41,940 bases of DNA, taken from assembly GCA_947448375.1 (NCBI GenBank), contig CANFMY010000004.1, positions 1-41,940 of the forward strand, in the 5' to 3' direction. Positions 23,604 to 33,249 of the stretch are shown one piece after another. The stretch is from Comamonadaceae bacterium. Its GTDB lineage: Bacteria > Pseudomonadota > Gammaproteobacteria > Burkholderiales > Burkholderiaceae_C. Numbering within the stretch: position 1 is the first letter of the stretch; every line of letters begins with the position of its first letter. A model generated the notes under the pieces. That model was not told the DNA's origin and ran no database searches. It saw only the letters and a list, made by a program, of their open reading frames with translations. Made by a program: the position numbers and the translations under genes.

Positions 23604-24701
23604 ATGAGCCATCCCTCCCCCACCCCTGCCCCCGCCATGATGCCCCCGAGCTGGAGCGACCCCGAGCGAGAGCTGGCCTTCCACACCTGGCTGCAAAGCC
23701 TGGCCGCGGTCCATGACCTGGATCCGGGCAGTGTGCGCGCCGCCTCGGCCGATGCCAGCTTTCGCCGCTATTTCCGCGTGGACACCCGCACCGGCAGTTG
23801 CATCATCATGGATGCGCCGCCCGAGAAGGAAAACTGCGAGCCCTTTGTGCGCATTGCCGGGCTGATGCACGATGCGGGCCTGCTGGTTCCGCGCATCCTG
23901 GCCTGGGACGCCCGGCAAGGGTTCATGCTGCTGGACGATTTAGGGCCACAGACCCTGATGGAGGTGATCGACCCGGCGGCCTCGCCACCCTTGCCGCTGT
24001 ACCAGCGGGCTCTGGACGCGCTGCTGCCCTGGCAACAGGCCAGCCGTGCCGGCGTGCTGCCCGCCTACGACACGGCCTTGCTGCGGCGTGAGCTCGAGCT
24101 CTTCCCCGAGTGGTATCTGGGTCAGCACCGTGGTCTGACGTTGAGCCATGAGCAGCGCGAGACACTCAACACCTGTTTTGAGCGCATCATGGCCCACAAC
24201 CTGCGCGGTCCTTCGGTGTATGTGCACCGTGACTTCATGCCGCGTAACCTAGTGATGCCGGCGCGCGCCGATGAGCCGCGCCTGGGCGTGCTCGACTTCC
24301 AGGACGCCGTCTACGGCCCCGTCACGTACGACATTGCCAGCCTGATGCGCGACGCGTTCTTGAGCTGGGATGAGGATTTCGTCCTCGATGTGAGCGTGCG
24401 CTATTGGCAACGCGCTCGCACCACCGGATTGCTCGACGCTGAAGGCTGGTCGCAGGACTTCGGCGAGTTCTGGCGCGCCGTCGAGTGGATGGGCTTGCAA
24501 CGCCACCTCAAAGTGGCCGGCATCTTTGCGCGTCTGACCTTGCGCGATGGCAAGCCCAAATACCTGGCCGATGCGCCTCGCTTCATTGGCTATATCCGCG
24601 CCACCGCCAGCCGGTACCGGGAGCTCACGCCCTTGCTGCGCCTGATCGACGCAGTGGAAGGCATCGCCCCGGACGCCACCTTCGTCATGGGGCGCGGCTG
24701 A
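23604..24701 (+). CDS. amgK: aminoglycoside phosphotransferase family protein; probable N-acetylmuramate/N-acetylglucosamine anomeric kinase
   Basis: SADASFRRYFRVDT...DAPPEKENCEPFVRIAGLM; VYVHRDFMPRNLVM catalytic loop; GVLDFQDAVYGPVTYDIASLMRD. Divergent from lptD. Confidence 0.8.
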   Translation: MSHPSPTPAPAMMPPSWSDPERELAFHTWLQSLAAVHDLDPGSVRAASADASFRRYFRVDTRTGSCIIMDAPPEKENCEPFVRIAGLMHDAGLLVPRILAWDARQGFMLLDDLGPQTLMEVIDPAASPPLPLYQRALDALLPWQQASRAGVLPAYDTALLRRELELFPEWYLGQHRGLTLSHEQRETLNTCFERIMAHNLRGPSVYVHRDFMPRNLVMPARADEPRLGVLDFQDAVYGPVTYDIASLMRDAFLSWDEDFVLDVSVRYWQRARTTGLLDAEGWSQDFGEFWRAVEWMGLQRHLKVAGIFARLTLRDGKPKYLADAPRFIGYIRATASRYRELTPLLRLIDAVEGIAPDATFVMGRG

Positions 24702-24723
24702 AACCGCCCCCGGCCCGTACGCC

Positions 24724-25461
24724 ATGCCCCGTCTGTACTGCGATCTGGCGTTGACCCCTGGTGATGAGGTGTCGCTGCCCGCGGGGGCGGCACGCCATGT
24801 GCAGGTCCTGCGACTGCAACCCGGCGATGGCCTGACGCTGTTCAATGGCCGTGCCGGTGAATACGCGGCGCACGTCGAACACATGGGCCGGCAAGAGGTT
24901 CGGGTGCGGGTGGGTGAGCACCACGCGATCGAGCGAGAAGCCCCTGTGGCGGTCCACCTGGTCACGGGCATGCCAGCCAATGAACGCATGGACTGGCTGG
25001 TGGAAAAAGCCACCGAGCTGGGCGTGCAGCGCCTCACGCCCGTCATGACCGAGCGCAGTGTGCTTCGCCTGCAAGGGGAGCGCGCCGACAAGAAGCTGGC
25101 CCACTGGCACTCGGTGGTGGTGGCCGCGAGCGAGCAGTGCGGACGCAACCGGCTGATGACCATCGATCCGGTGTGCACGCTGGCGCAGTGGCTGCGCCAC
25201 CTCACCCCACCCACCATCCCTGCAGAGTCGGTGCGCGCCGTGCTGTCGCTCGACCCGTCGGCCCAGCCCCTGGGCAGCGTGCTGACCCAGACCTCTGGCG
25301 GGACGCCCTGGATGCTGGTCAGCGGACCGGAAGGGGGACTGAGTGCCGAGGAAGAGTCCTGGCTGCTCGAGCGCGGGCTGAGGCCCGTGTCGCTCGGGGA
25401 CCGGGTGCTGCGCGCCGAAACGGCAGCCATTGCCGCCGTCACTCGCCTGGTGCTGGCCTGA
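24724..25461 (+). CDS. rsmE: 16S rRNA (uracil(1498)-N(3))-methyltransferase
   Basis: MPRLYCDLALTPGDEVSLPAGAARHVQVLRLQPGDGLTLFNGRAGEY; SGPEGGLSAEEESWL; SLGDRVLRAETAAIAAV. Confidence 0.93.
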   Translation: MPRLYCDLALTPGDEVSLPAGAARHVQVLRLQPGDGLTLFNGRAGEYAAHVEHMGRQEVRVRVGEHHAIEREAPVAVHLVTGMPANERMDWLVEKATELGVQRLTPVMTERSVLRLQGERADKKLAHWHSVVVAASEQCGRNRLMTIDPVCTLAQWLRHLTPPTIPAESVRAVLSLDPSAQPLGSVLTQTSGGTPWMLVSGPEGGLSAEEESWLLERGLRPVSLGDRVLRAETAAIAAVTRLVLA

Positions 25462-25528
25462 GCCGCCAGCGCCGAAGGCTGTCGCACACCTCACTCGGCC
25501 CAGGCGTCAGATCGCCTATAACCTCCCC

Positions 25529-26698
25529 ATGAACGCCAATCTCGTGCTGCTGTGCCTGGCCCAAGGCCTGTTTCTCACCAACAACATCACCTTTGTGGCC
25601 ATCAACGGCCTGGTGGGACTGAGTCTGGCCCCGGTGGGCTGGATGGCCACCCTGCCGGTCATGGGGTACGTGGTGGGCAGCGCGCTCAGCACCGGCCTGG
25701 TGGCGCGTTCGCAGGCGCGTTGGGGGCGTCGCGCTTCGTTTCAACTGGGGTTGCTGGTGGCGCTGGCCTCGTGCGGCCTGGGCGTGTATGCGGTGATGCA
25801 CCACCAGTTCTGGCTGCTGGTACTCACCACGCTGATCGCGGGCTACTACAGCGCCAACGCGCAGCTGTATCGTTTTGCCGCCGCCGAATTGTGCGAGGCC
25901 TCGTTTCGCGAAAAAGCCGTGTCACTGGTCATGGCCGGCGGGTTGATAGGCGCCGTCATCGGCCCCAACCTGGCGACCCATTCGCGCAACATGCTGGACG
26001 TGCCGTTTGCCGGCGCGTATGCGGCGCTTGCCGTGGTGGCGCTGGTTTCCCTGGCGATCATTTCCTTCATCCGATTTCCCGCGGCCCCGGTTCAGCACTC
26101 CAAGCGTGAGGAGGGCCGTAGCCTGCGAGAAATTGCCCGCCAGCCCACCTTCGTGGTGGCGGCCCTGGCTGGGGCGCTGAGCTACGGCGTCATGAACCTG
26201 CTGATGGCGGCCACGCCGCTGGCCATGCAAGTGTGTGGCCTGTCTTTCGAGAACACGGCCCTGGTGTTGCAGTGGCACGTGATCGGCATGTTCGCCCCGG
26301 GCTTTTTCACTGGCCATCTGATCAAGCGGTTCGGCACGCTGCAGATCATGGGGGTGGGCGCTGTGCTGAATTTTGTGTGCATCCTGGTCGCGTTGAGCGG
26401 CATCGAGTTGCATCAATTCCTGGTGTCGTCGTTCCTGCTCGGCGTGGGCTGGAACTTCCTGTTCACCGGCAGCACCACACTGTCGCTGAGCACCTACCTG
26501 CCCGCCGAAAAAGACAAGGCGCAGGCGGCGTTGAATTTCTGCATCTTCGGCACCATGGCCGTCACCTCGTTTGCCTCGGGGGCGCTGGTCACCACGCAAG
26601 GCTGGAGCTGGCTCAACGAGGGCTCGTTTGCCCCCGTGGTCATCATGTCCCTCGCCGTGCTGTGGCTGTGGCGGGTGCAGCGCTCAGCGCCGCACTGA
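25529..26698 (+). CDS. MFS transporter
   Basis: ATG at 25529; ~12 hydrophobic segments with VARSQARWGRRASF loop motif. Confidence 0.8.
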   Translation: MNANLVLLCLAQGLFLTNNITFVAINGLVGLSLAPVGWMATLPVMGYVVGSALSTGLVARSQARWGRRASFQLGLLVALASCGLGVYAVMHHQFWLLVLTTLIAGYYSANAQLYRFAAAELCEASFREKAVSLVMAGGLIGAVIGPNLATHSRNMLDVPFAGAYAALAVVALVSLAIISFIRFPAAPVQHSKREEGRSLREIARQPTFVVAALAGALSYGVMNLLMAATPLAMQVCGLSFENTALVLQWHVIGMFAPGFFTGHLIKRFGTLQIMGVGAVLNFVCILVALSGIELHQFLVSSFLLGVGWNFLFTGSTTLSLSTYLPAEKDKAQAALNFCIFGTMAVTSFASGALVTTQGWSWLNEGSFAPVVIMSLAVLWLWRVQRSAPH

Positions 26699-28162
26699 TC
26701 ACGGCATCTGCGCGATCACCTGCGCCACCGCGGCAGTGAGGCGGCGGGCATAAGGCACGTGCAAAAACTCGTTGGGTCCGTGCGCGTTCGATTTGGGCCC
26801 CAGCACACCACACACCATCATTTGCGCCGCAGGAAAGCCCTGGCTCAGCAGGTTCATGAGGGGGATGGTGCCGCCTTGCCCGATGTACCCCACCGGCGCG
26901 CCAAAGTGCGCCAGGCTGGCCTGGTTGAGTGCCTGTTCAAACCAGGGGGCGGTGGCTGGGGCGTTCCAGCCACTGGCCGCGCCCTCGGCGTGGAACGTCA
27001 CCTTGGCCTGGTAAGGTGCGTTGTCTTCCAGCAAGGTTTTGAGGGCTGACACCGCCGAAGCGGCGTCCACCAGCGGCGGCAGTCGCAGGCTGAGTTTGAA
27101 GGCCGTGTAAGGACGCAGCACATTGCCTGCGTCTTGCAATGACGGGAAGCCCTCGGCCCCGGTCACGCTCAGCGTGGGCTGCCAGGTGCGTTTGAGCAAG
27201 GCCTCCAGGGGGTCAGTGGTGGTGGGCAAGGCCACCAGCGTAGAGCCGCCGCAGTCGTGGTGGGCCCAGGGGAAGCGTCGGTACACCTCCTCGCCCAATA
27301 TCGCCGCCGTGGCGCGTGCCTGCGCCACCCGTTCGGGCGGCACCTCGCAATGGAAGCTTGGCGGCAGCAAGTGACCGCTTTGGCTGTCCTCCAGCCGATC
27401 GAGCACCTGACGCATGATACGAAAGCTCGACGGCACCAGGCCCGAGGCATCGCCCGAGTGCACCCCTTCGGACAGGATCTCCACCTTGAGCACACCGCTG
27501 GCCAGGCCACGCAAGCTGGTGGTGAGCCACAACTGGTCGTAGTTGCCGGCGCCGCTGTCCAGGCACATCACCAGCCCGACATCGCCCATGCGCTCGCGCA
27601 AGGCGTCGATGTAGGGGATCAAGTCGGGAGACCCGCTTTCTTCGCCCGTCTCAATCAAGCCCACGATGCGGGGATGCGGCACCTGCTGGCGCTGCAGGGC
27701 CTGAATCGCCGCCACACTCGCATAGACCGCGTAGCCATCGTCGGCTGCGCCGCGGCCGTACAAGAGACCGTCCTGGTACTTGGGCGTCCAGGGGCCCAGG
27801 TCGCTGCGCCAGCCATTGAACTCGGGTTGTTTGTCCAGGTGACCGTACATCAGCACGGTCTGCTGACTGCCCTGGCTGGCCGCACGGGTGGCGGGCACCT
27901 CGAAGAACAACACCGGGGTACGCCCCGGCAGTTCAATGATGTCCAGTTGCAGGCCCGGCACCTGTTGCGCGCGCACCCAATCGGCCGCCGTGTGCAACAC
28001 GCGATGCAACCAGCCATGCTGGGCCCACTGCGGGTCAAACGCGGGCGACTTGGCCGGCACCTCCACATAGTCGTGCAAGCGATGCACGATGTCTTCGTCC
28101 CAACTGCGAGACACATCGGTCAGGATTTGCGCGGTATCGAGAACGGGGATGCGTGCGTTCAT
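26699..28162 (-). CDS. M20 family metallopeptidase (dipeptidase)
   Basis: VLMYGHLDKQPEFNGW; LYGRGAADDGYAVYA; IETGEESGSPDLIPYI; start at MNARIPVLDTAQ. Confidence 0.9.
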   Translation of the reverse strand: MNARIPVLDTAQILTDVSRSWDEDIVHRLHDYVEVPAKSPAFDPQWAQHGWLHRVLHTAADWVRAQQVPGLQLDIIELPGRTPVLFFEVPATRAASQGSQQTVLMYGHLDKQPEFNGWRSDLGPWTPKYQDGLLYGRGAADDGYAVYASVAAIQALQRQQVPHPRIVGLIETGEESGSPDLIPYIDALRERMGDVGLVMCLDSGAGNYDQLWLTTSLRGLASGVLKVEILSEGVHSGDASGLVPSSFRIMRQVLDRLEDSQSGHLLPPSFHCEVPPERVAQARATAAILGEEVYRRFPWAHHDCGGSTLVALPTTTDPLEALLKRTWQPTLSVTGAEGFPSLQDAGNVLRPYTAFKLSLRLPPLVDAASAVSALKTLLEDNAPYQAKVTFHAEGAASGWNAPATAPWFEQALNQASLAHFGAPVGYIGQGGTIPLMNLLSQGFPAAQMMVCGVLGPKSNAHGPNEFLHVPYARRLTAAVAQVIAQMP

Positions 28163-28210
28163 GGCGGACTCCCGGGGTGACAAAAAAGGACTGGGCGCGG
28201 ATGAAAGCGC

Positions 28211-29116
28211 TCAGCGACGATGCGGCTTGAACCAACCCAGGCCGTCGGACGTGGCACCGGCTTGTGTGCCGCGCGCAGGGCGGTATTCGCAACCGATCCA
28301 GCCCTGCCAACCACACGCCGCCGACACTTCATCGATCACATCGAACAGGGTCGGGTGGTGGAGCTCGCCGATGTCCGGTTCATGGCGCTGTGGCACACCG
28401 GCAATCTGGAAATGCCCCACGTGTCCACCGGGCAGGTAGTGGCGAATTTTCTGCGCCACGTCGCCCTCGACAATCTGGCAGTGGTAGAGGTCCATTTGCA
28501 CCTGCAAGTTGCTCGCTCCCACCTCGGCCACCACGGCATGGGCATGGTCCTGGCGATTGAGAAAGAAAAACGGGATGTCACGGGTGTTGATGGGTTCGAT
28601 CAACACATTCACCCCTGCAGGCGCTGCCTGTTCGCAAGCCCAGCGCAGGTTGTTGAGATAGGTGTCACGCAACGCAGCGGTGCCCACGGGCGCGGGGGCC
28701 GCGTAGGGGCCGCTGGTGGTCAAGGCGGGCGGCACAGGGGACGACACGCGGTAGGCCTCGGGCACCAGACCGGCCATCACGTGCACACGCGGGCACTTCA
28801 GTGCCTGAGCATAGTCCAGTGCCAGCCGAAAGCCGTCACGGAACTCGGCTTCACGCCCCGGCAAGCTCGCAATGCCCCGCGTGCCCGCCTGCCAGGCCTC
28901 GTCAATGCTCACCGTGTCGCGACCACCCGGGGGGGCGTTGAACAAGACCTGCTGCAACCCGGCGTCTTGCAGCCAGCCGGCCAATTGCGCCGGTGTCCAG
29001 CTGTAGGGAAACAGATATTCAACGGCTTCAAAACCGTCCGCTGCCGCTGCCGCAAAGCGTTCGGGAAACGGCAACTCGTTGTACATCATCGACAAATTGG
29101 CGGCGAAACGGGGCAT
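28211..29116 (-). CDS. otnI: 2-oxo-tetronate isomerase (hydroxypyruvate isomerase family)
   Basis: [69 protein letters not shown]; adjacent to otnC/otnK. Confidence 0.85.
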   Translation of the reverse strand: MPRFAANLSMMYNELPFPERFAAAAADGFEAVEYLFPYSWTPAQLAGWLQDAGLQQVLFNAPPGGRDTVSIDEAWQAGTRGIASLPGREAEFRDGFRLALDYAQALKCPRVHVMAGLVPEAYRVSSPVPPALTTSGPYAAPAPVGTAALRDTYLNNLRWACEQAAPAGVNVLIEPINTRDIPFFFLNRQDHAHAVVAEVGASNLQVQMDLYHCQIVEGDVAQKIRHYLPGGHVGHFQIAGVPQRHEPDIGELHHPTLFDVIDEVSAACGWQGWIGCEYRPARGTQAGATSDGLGWFKPHRR

Positions 29117-29170
29117 ATCGACTTCTCCAAATTCTCTGGGTATCTGCTCTCAAGCGGTGCGCCAGTGCCT

Positions 29171-29887
29171 TCACCAACGCGCGCCAAAACTCTGGCGCAA
29201 GTCCTCGATCTGAACGGCGGTCAAGGCGGTGGGCGGTGTCATGCCCGGTGCAGAGGTCAGCCCCCACAAGCGGGCCGTCTCCTCCAGCTCCTCCAGCGTG
29301 GCCATGGCGTGGGCGGGCGACTCATGCCAGACGTTCGGACCCAGCCGAGCCATCATGACCGCCCGGATCGGGGTGCCCGCCTGGCCGTATCGCGTGATGG
29401 CGGCGGCGGCGGCGTCTGCCATCGGGACAGAGCCCGGGCGGGCATAGTCCAGCAACGGCACGTGGCCCACCTTCATGACAAAGTAGGGCGTGATCGGCGG
29501 CAGCAGTTCGGGGCCTTGCGGCGTGACGAGCGCCGGCGCAGCGCGCAGGGTCAACGCCACGCAGTGCGCACTGTGGGTGTGCAGCACGCAGCGGGTCTGA
29601 GCGTCGAAGGGGGTGGCGGCTGCGTAAACTCGTCGATGCAGTGACAGCGTTTTGCTGGCGCGGTCCCCGCTGAGTTGCTGCCCCTGCAGGTCCAGTCGCG
29701 ACAACCGCGCCGGGTCCAGAAAGCCCAGGCACGCATCAGTGGGCGTGATGAGATAGCCGTCATCGAGTCGCACGCTGATGTTGCCCGCCGTCGCGTGCAC
29801 ATAGCCCCGCTCAAACAGGCTGCGGCCCATGCGGCAGATGTCTTCGCGCCAGCGGTTTTCTTCGGCATGCAGCACAGGGATTGTCAT
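29171..29887 (-). CDS. otnC: 3-oxo-tetronate 4-phosphate decarboxylase (class II aldolase family)
   Basis: Start at MTIPVLHAEENRWREDICRMGRSLFERGYVHATAGNISVRL; VLHTHSAHCVALTL metal motif; 4-base overlap with the otnK stop. Confidence 0.85.
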   Translation of the reverse strand: MTIPVLHAEENRWREDICRMGRSLFERGYVHATAGNISVRLDDGYLITPTDACLGFLDPARLSRLDLQGQQLSGDRASKTLSLHRRVYAAATPFDAQTRCVLHTHSAHCVALTLRAAPALVTPQGPELLPPITPYFVMKVGHVPLLDYARPGSVPMADAAAAAITRYGQAGTPIRAVMMARLGPNVWHESPAHAMATLEELEETARLWGLTSAPGMTPPTALTAVQIEDLRQSFGARW

Positions 29888-31191
29888 GTCGAGGCACTCA
29901 GGGCACTTGGCAGTTGCACAAAGGCTTGATGGAAAAAATCTTCGCTGCCGAAGTTGCCCGACTTCAAGGCGAGGTGCAGCCCCTCCCCCGCCAACGGGCT
30001 GTGCGCATGACACCAGGGCACACCAGGGTCGATCTGGGCGCCAATGTGCAACTGGTTGATCTGCAGGGCCTGCACACAAGCACCCGAGGTTTCACCCCCC
30101 GCCACCACCAGTTGGCGCACACCCGCGCGCACCAGGCTTTGCGCGATGCGCGCCAGCGTTTGCTCGACACGCGCGCCCGCGGCCTGCACCCCCCATTGTT
30201 GCTGCACGGCGTGCACCTGCGCGGGGTCGGCCGTCGAGTAAATCAGCACGGGTCCCTGGGCCAGTCGTTGGGTCGCCCACGACGCCGCCTGCTCGACGCA
30301 GCGATCGACCGCCGCATCGTCGGTGAGCGTCAGCGGATCGATGGACAGGGCTTGCCCCCCGCGCGCCTGAAATCGCGCCACTTGTCCGCGTGTGGCCTGC
30401 GAGCAGCTGCCGCTCACCACGGCCTGCCAGCCACGCGCCGACGGCAGTTGGCTGGTCGCAGGCGTGGGCTGGAGGCCCCAGTTGGCCGGCAAGCCGATCG
30501 CCACACCCGAGCCGGCGGTGATCAAGGGCATTCCCTTGAGCGCGGGCCCCAGTCGGATCAGATCGTCATTGGACAACGCGTCGACCACGGCGACGGCCAC
30601 CCCCTCAGCGCGCAACTGGTCGAAGCGCGCCCGGATGGCGTCGGCACCCTGGGCCATCACGCGGTAGTCGACCAGGCCCACGGGGCGCTGGCATTGCGCC
30701 TGCATCACGCGCACCAGATTGGCATCGTTCATGGGCGTGAGCGGGTGGTCCTTCATGCCGCTGTCGCTCAGCAGCACATCACCCACAAACAAATGGCCCT
30801 TGAACACGGTGCGCTGGTTGTCGGGGAAGGCGGGCGTGGCCATGGTGAAGCCGCACCCCAGGGCCTGCATCAAGGCCTCCGTCACCGGGCCAATGTTGCC
30901 GCGCACATCGCCGCGGTACCAGCTGTCAAAGGTGGAGCAGTACTTGAAGTACACCTGCTCGACCTGTTGTGTCTGCAACCAGCGCAAGGCCTGGAGCGAC
31001 TGCGCCACGGCGTCGTCCGGTGGCAGGGTGCGTGACTTCAGCGCCACCACGACCGCATCCACCTCGGCTTGCAAGGGTTCGGTGGGCACGCCAATGGTCT
31101 GCACCACCCGCATGCCAGCCCGCACCAGGTTGTTGGCCAGATCGGTGGCACCCGTGAAGTCGTCGGCAATGCAGCCCAGTAACAAAGGCAT
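29884..31191 (-). CDS. otnK: 3-oxo-tetronate kinase (four-carbon acid sugar kinase family)
   Basis: MPLLLGCIADDFTGATDLANNLVRAGMRVVQTIGVP N-terminal signature; VVAGGETSGACVQAL C-terminal nucleotide-binding domain. Confidence 0.9.
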   Translation of the reverse strand: MPLLLGCIADDFTGATDLANNLVRAGMRVVQTIGVPTEPLQAEVDAVVVALKSRTLPPDDAVAQSLQALRWLQTQQVEQVYFKYCSTFDSWYRGDVRGNIGPVTEALMQALGCGFTMATPAFPDNQRTVFKGHLFVGDVLLSDSGMKDHPLTPMNDANLVRVMQAQCQRPVGLVDYRVMAQGADAIRARFDQLRAEGVAVAVVDALSNDDLIRLGPALKGMPLITAGSGVAIGLPANWGLQPTPATSQLPSARGWQAVVSGSCSQATRGQVARFQARGGQALSIDPLTLTDDAAVDRCVEQAASWATQRLAQGPVLIYSTADPAQVHAVQQQWGVQAAGARVEQTLARIAQSLVRAGVRQLVVAGGETSGACVQALQINQLHIGAQIDPGVPWCHAHSPLAGEGLHLALKSGNFGSEDFFHQAFVQLPSALSAST

Positions 31192-31200
31192 GTCGGGGTC

Positions 31201-32958
31201 TCAGTGGATCATGAGGGAGGGATCATCGGCACGCAGGACTTGTTGCGACCAATCCACCAGGCGCGCCGCATCGGCGCGCAAAATTTCCTGCTTGACGGCC
31301 AGTATCTGGGTCGGGTGCATCGAAAAGCTGCGCAAGCCCAGCCCCAGCAACAAGCGCGTGAGGCTCGGGTCGCCCGCCATCTCGCCACACACGCTCACGC
31401 CCTTGCCCCTGGCCACGCAGGCCGCGATGGTGTCCGCCACCAGTCGCAACACCGCCGGATGCAAGGGGTCGTACAGATGCGCCACCTGCTCGTCGGCACG
31501 GTCAATCGCCAGGGTGTACTGGATGAGGTCGTTGGTGCCAATCGAGAGAAAGTCGAAGTAGCGCAGGAACATGTGCACGCTCAGCGCCGCGGCCGGTATT
31601 TCAATCATGGCGCCGATCTTGATCGGCCCATAGGCCATGCCACGGTTGTCCAGCTGCAAGCGCGCCTGGTCCAGCAAGGCCAGGGTCTGGCGGATTTCGC
31701 GCTCGTGCGCCAGCATGGGGATGAGCAAATGCACCTGGCCATGGGCCGCAGCCCGCAGCACCGCGCGCAACTGCGTGAGAAACATGGAGGGGTCCGCCAG
31801 GCTCCAGCGAATGGCCCGAAGCCCCAGGGCGGGGTTGAGGTGCGCCTCATCGCGCACATGCCGGTCCAGCGGCTTGTCGGCGCCGACATCGACCGTGCGT
31901 ATCGTCACGGGCAAGCCCTTCATGCCCGTCACGGCGCGCAAATACGCCTCGAACTGCTCTTCCTCATCGGGCAGCGCGCCCTCGCGTCCCATGAACAAAA
32001 ACTCGCTGCGGAACAAGCCCACACCCACCGCACCCACGCCCAGCGCGGCCGGCGCATCCTCCGGCATCTCGATGTTGGCCAGCAACTCGACGCGTTGTCC
32101 ATCGAGCGTGACCGCCGGGGTGTGGCGCAAACGCGAGAGGCGCTCCCGCTCGAGCTCGGCCTGCCGTTGCTTGAACCCGTACTCGGCCAGGATGATGGGG
32201 CTGGGGTCGACGATCAGAATGCCGGCGTCGCCATCGATGATGACCCAGTCGTCCTGACGCACCAGCTGACTGGCATTGCGCGCGCCCACCACCGCCGGGA
32301 TGTCCAGGCTGCGCGCCACGATGGCGGTGTGCGATGTCTTGCCCCCGACATCGGTCACGAACCCTGCAAACACACTCTGCTTGAATTGCAGCATGTCGGC
32401 CGGGCTCAGATCATGGGCCACCAACACCAGCGGCACATCCTGAATGTCTTCCAGCAACAGGTCTTGCTGTCGCGCGCCGGCGCTGCGTTTGGCCGTCGGA
32501 TGCGGCACCGTGGTGGGCAAGCCCTTCATGTGGCGCAGGATGCGTTCGACCACCTGCTCGAGATCGCCCTTGCGCTCGCGCAAGTAGACGTCGTCCATTT
32601 CGTCAAACTGGCGCGCCACGATCTCGAGTTGCGAGGTGAGCGCCCATTCGGCGTTGTACAGCCGGTCCTGGACCCAATGCTTCACGCCGTCTGAGAGGGT
32701 TTCATCCTGCAGCAGCATCATGTGCACATCCAGCAGCGCCGGCAACTCGGGCGGCGCATCCTTGGGCATGTTCTGCAGCAGTCGGTTGATCTCTTCCACC
32801 ACCGCGTCGCGCGCCGAGGCAACGCGTGCAATTTCGCTTTCGACCTGATCGGCCTCAATGAAATAGTGCGCCACGTCCACGCGACTCGACGCCACCAGCA
32901 CGGCGCGCCCGATCGCGATGCCCCGCGCCACGGCCAGTCCGTGGATGGCAAACGTCAT
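31201..32958 (-). CDS. ptsI: phosphoenolpyruvate-protein phosphotransferase (PTS enzyme I)
   Basis: VTDVGGKTSHTAIVARSLDIPAVVG active-site histidine region; FRSEFLFMGREGALPDEEEQFEAY; DFLSIGTNDLIQYTLAIDRADEQVAHLYDPLHPAVLRL. Confidence 0.96.
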   Translation of the reverse strand: MTFAIHGLAVARGIAIGRAVLVASSRVDVAHYFIEADQVESEIARVASARDAVVEEINRLLQNMPKDAPPELPALLDVHMMLLQDETLSDGVKHWVQDRLYNAEWALTSQLEIVARQFDEMDDVYLRERKGDLEQVVERILRHMKGLPTTVPHPTAKRSAGARQQDLLLEDIQDVPLVLVAHDLSPADMLQFKQSVFAGFVTDVGGKTSHTAIVARSLDIPAVVGARNASQLVRQDDWVIIDGDAGILIVDPSPIILAEYGFKQRQAELERERLSRLRHTPAVTLDGQRVELLANIEMPEDAPAALGVGAVGVGLFRSEFLFMGREGALPDEEEQFEAYLRAVTGMKGLPVTIRTVDVGADKPLDRHVRDEAHLNPALGLRAIRWSLADPSMFLTQLRAVLRAAAHGQVHLLIPMLAHEREIRQTLALLDQARLQLDNRGMAYGPIKIGAMIEIPAAALSVHMFLRYFDFLSIGTNDLIQYTLAIDRADEQVAHLYDPLHPAVLRLVADTIAACVARGKGVSVCGEMAGDPSLTRLLLGLGLRSFSMHPTQILAVKQEILRADAARLVDWSQQVLRADDPSLMIH

Positions 32959-32959
32959 G

Positions 32960-33229
32960 TCACTCGCCTTCGCCGAACTTGTCGTTGATGAGGGCCAGCA
33001 AGGCGTCCATCGCTGCTTGCTCCTGCTCGCCGTCAGTCTCCACTTGCACTTCGCTGCCCAGACCCGCGGCCAGCATCATGACGCCCATGATGCTCTTGGC
33101 GTTGACGCGCCGCTCGCCCCGCGTCATGAACACGTTGCAAGGGTAGCTGCCCGCCAGCTTGGTGAGCTTGGCCGATGCGCGGGCGTGCAGCCCGAGCTTG
33201 TTGATGATGGTCACTTGATGCTGAATCAT
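32960..33229 (-). CDS. ptsH: HPr family phosphocarrier protein
   Basis: 89 aa; NKLGLHARASAKLTKLA (His15 site); VNAKSIMGVMMLAAGLGSEVQVETDGEQE. Confidence 0.95.
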   Translation of the reverse strand: MIQHQVTIINKLGLHARASAKLTKLAGSYPCNVFMTRGERRVNAKSIMGVMMLAAGLGSEVQVETDGEQEQAAMDALLALINDKFGEGE

Positions 33230-33249
33230 GCTCGTAGGAGGTGAGGGAA

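Noticed and set aside
31204-32694. 496-aa plus-strand ORF opposite ptsI
   Set aside because: Antisense artefact; ptsI on the other strand carries all enzyme I motifs.
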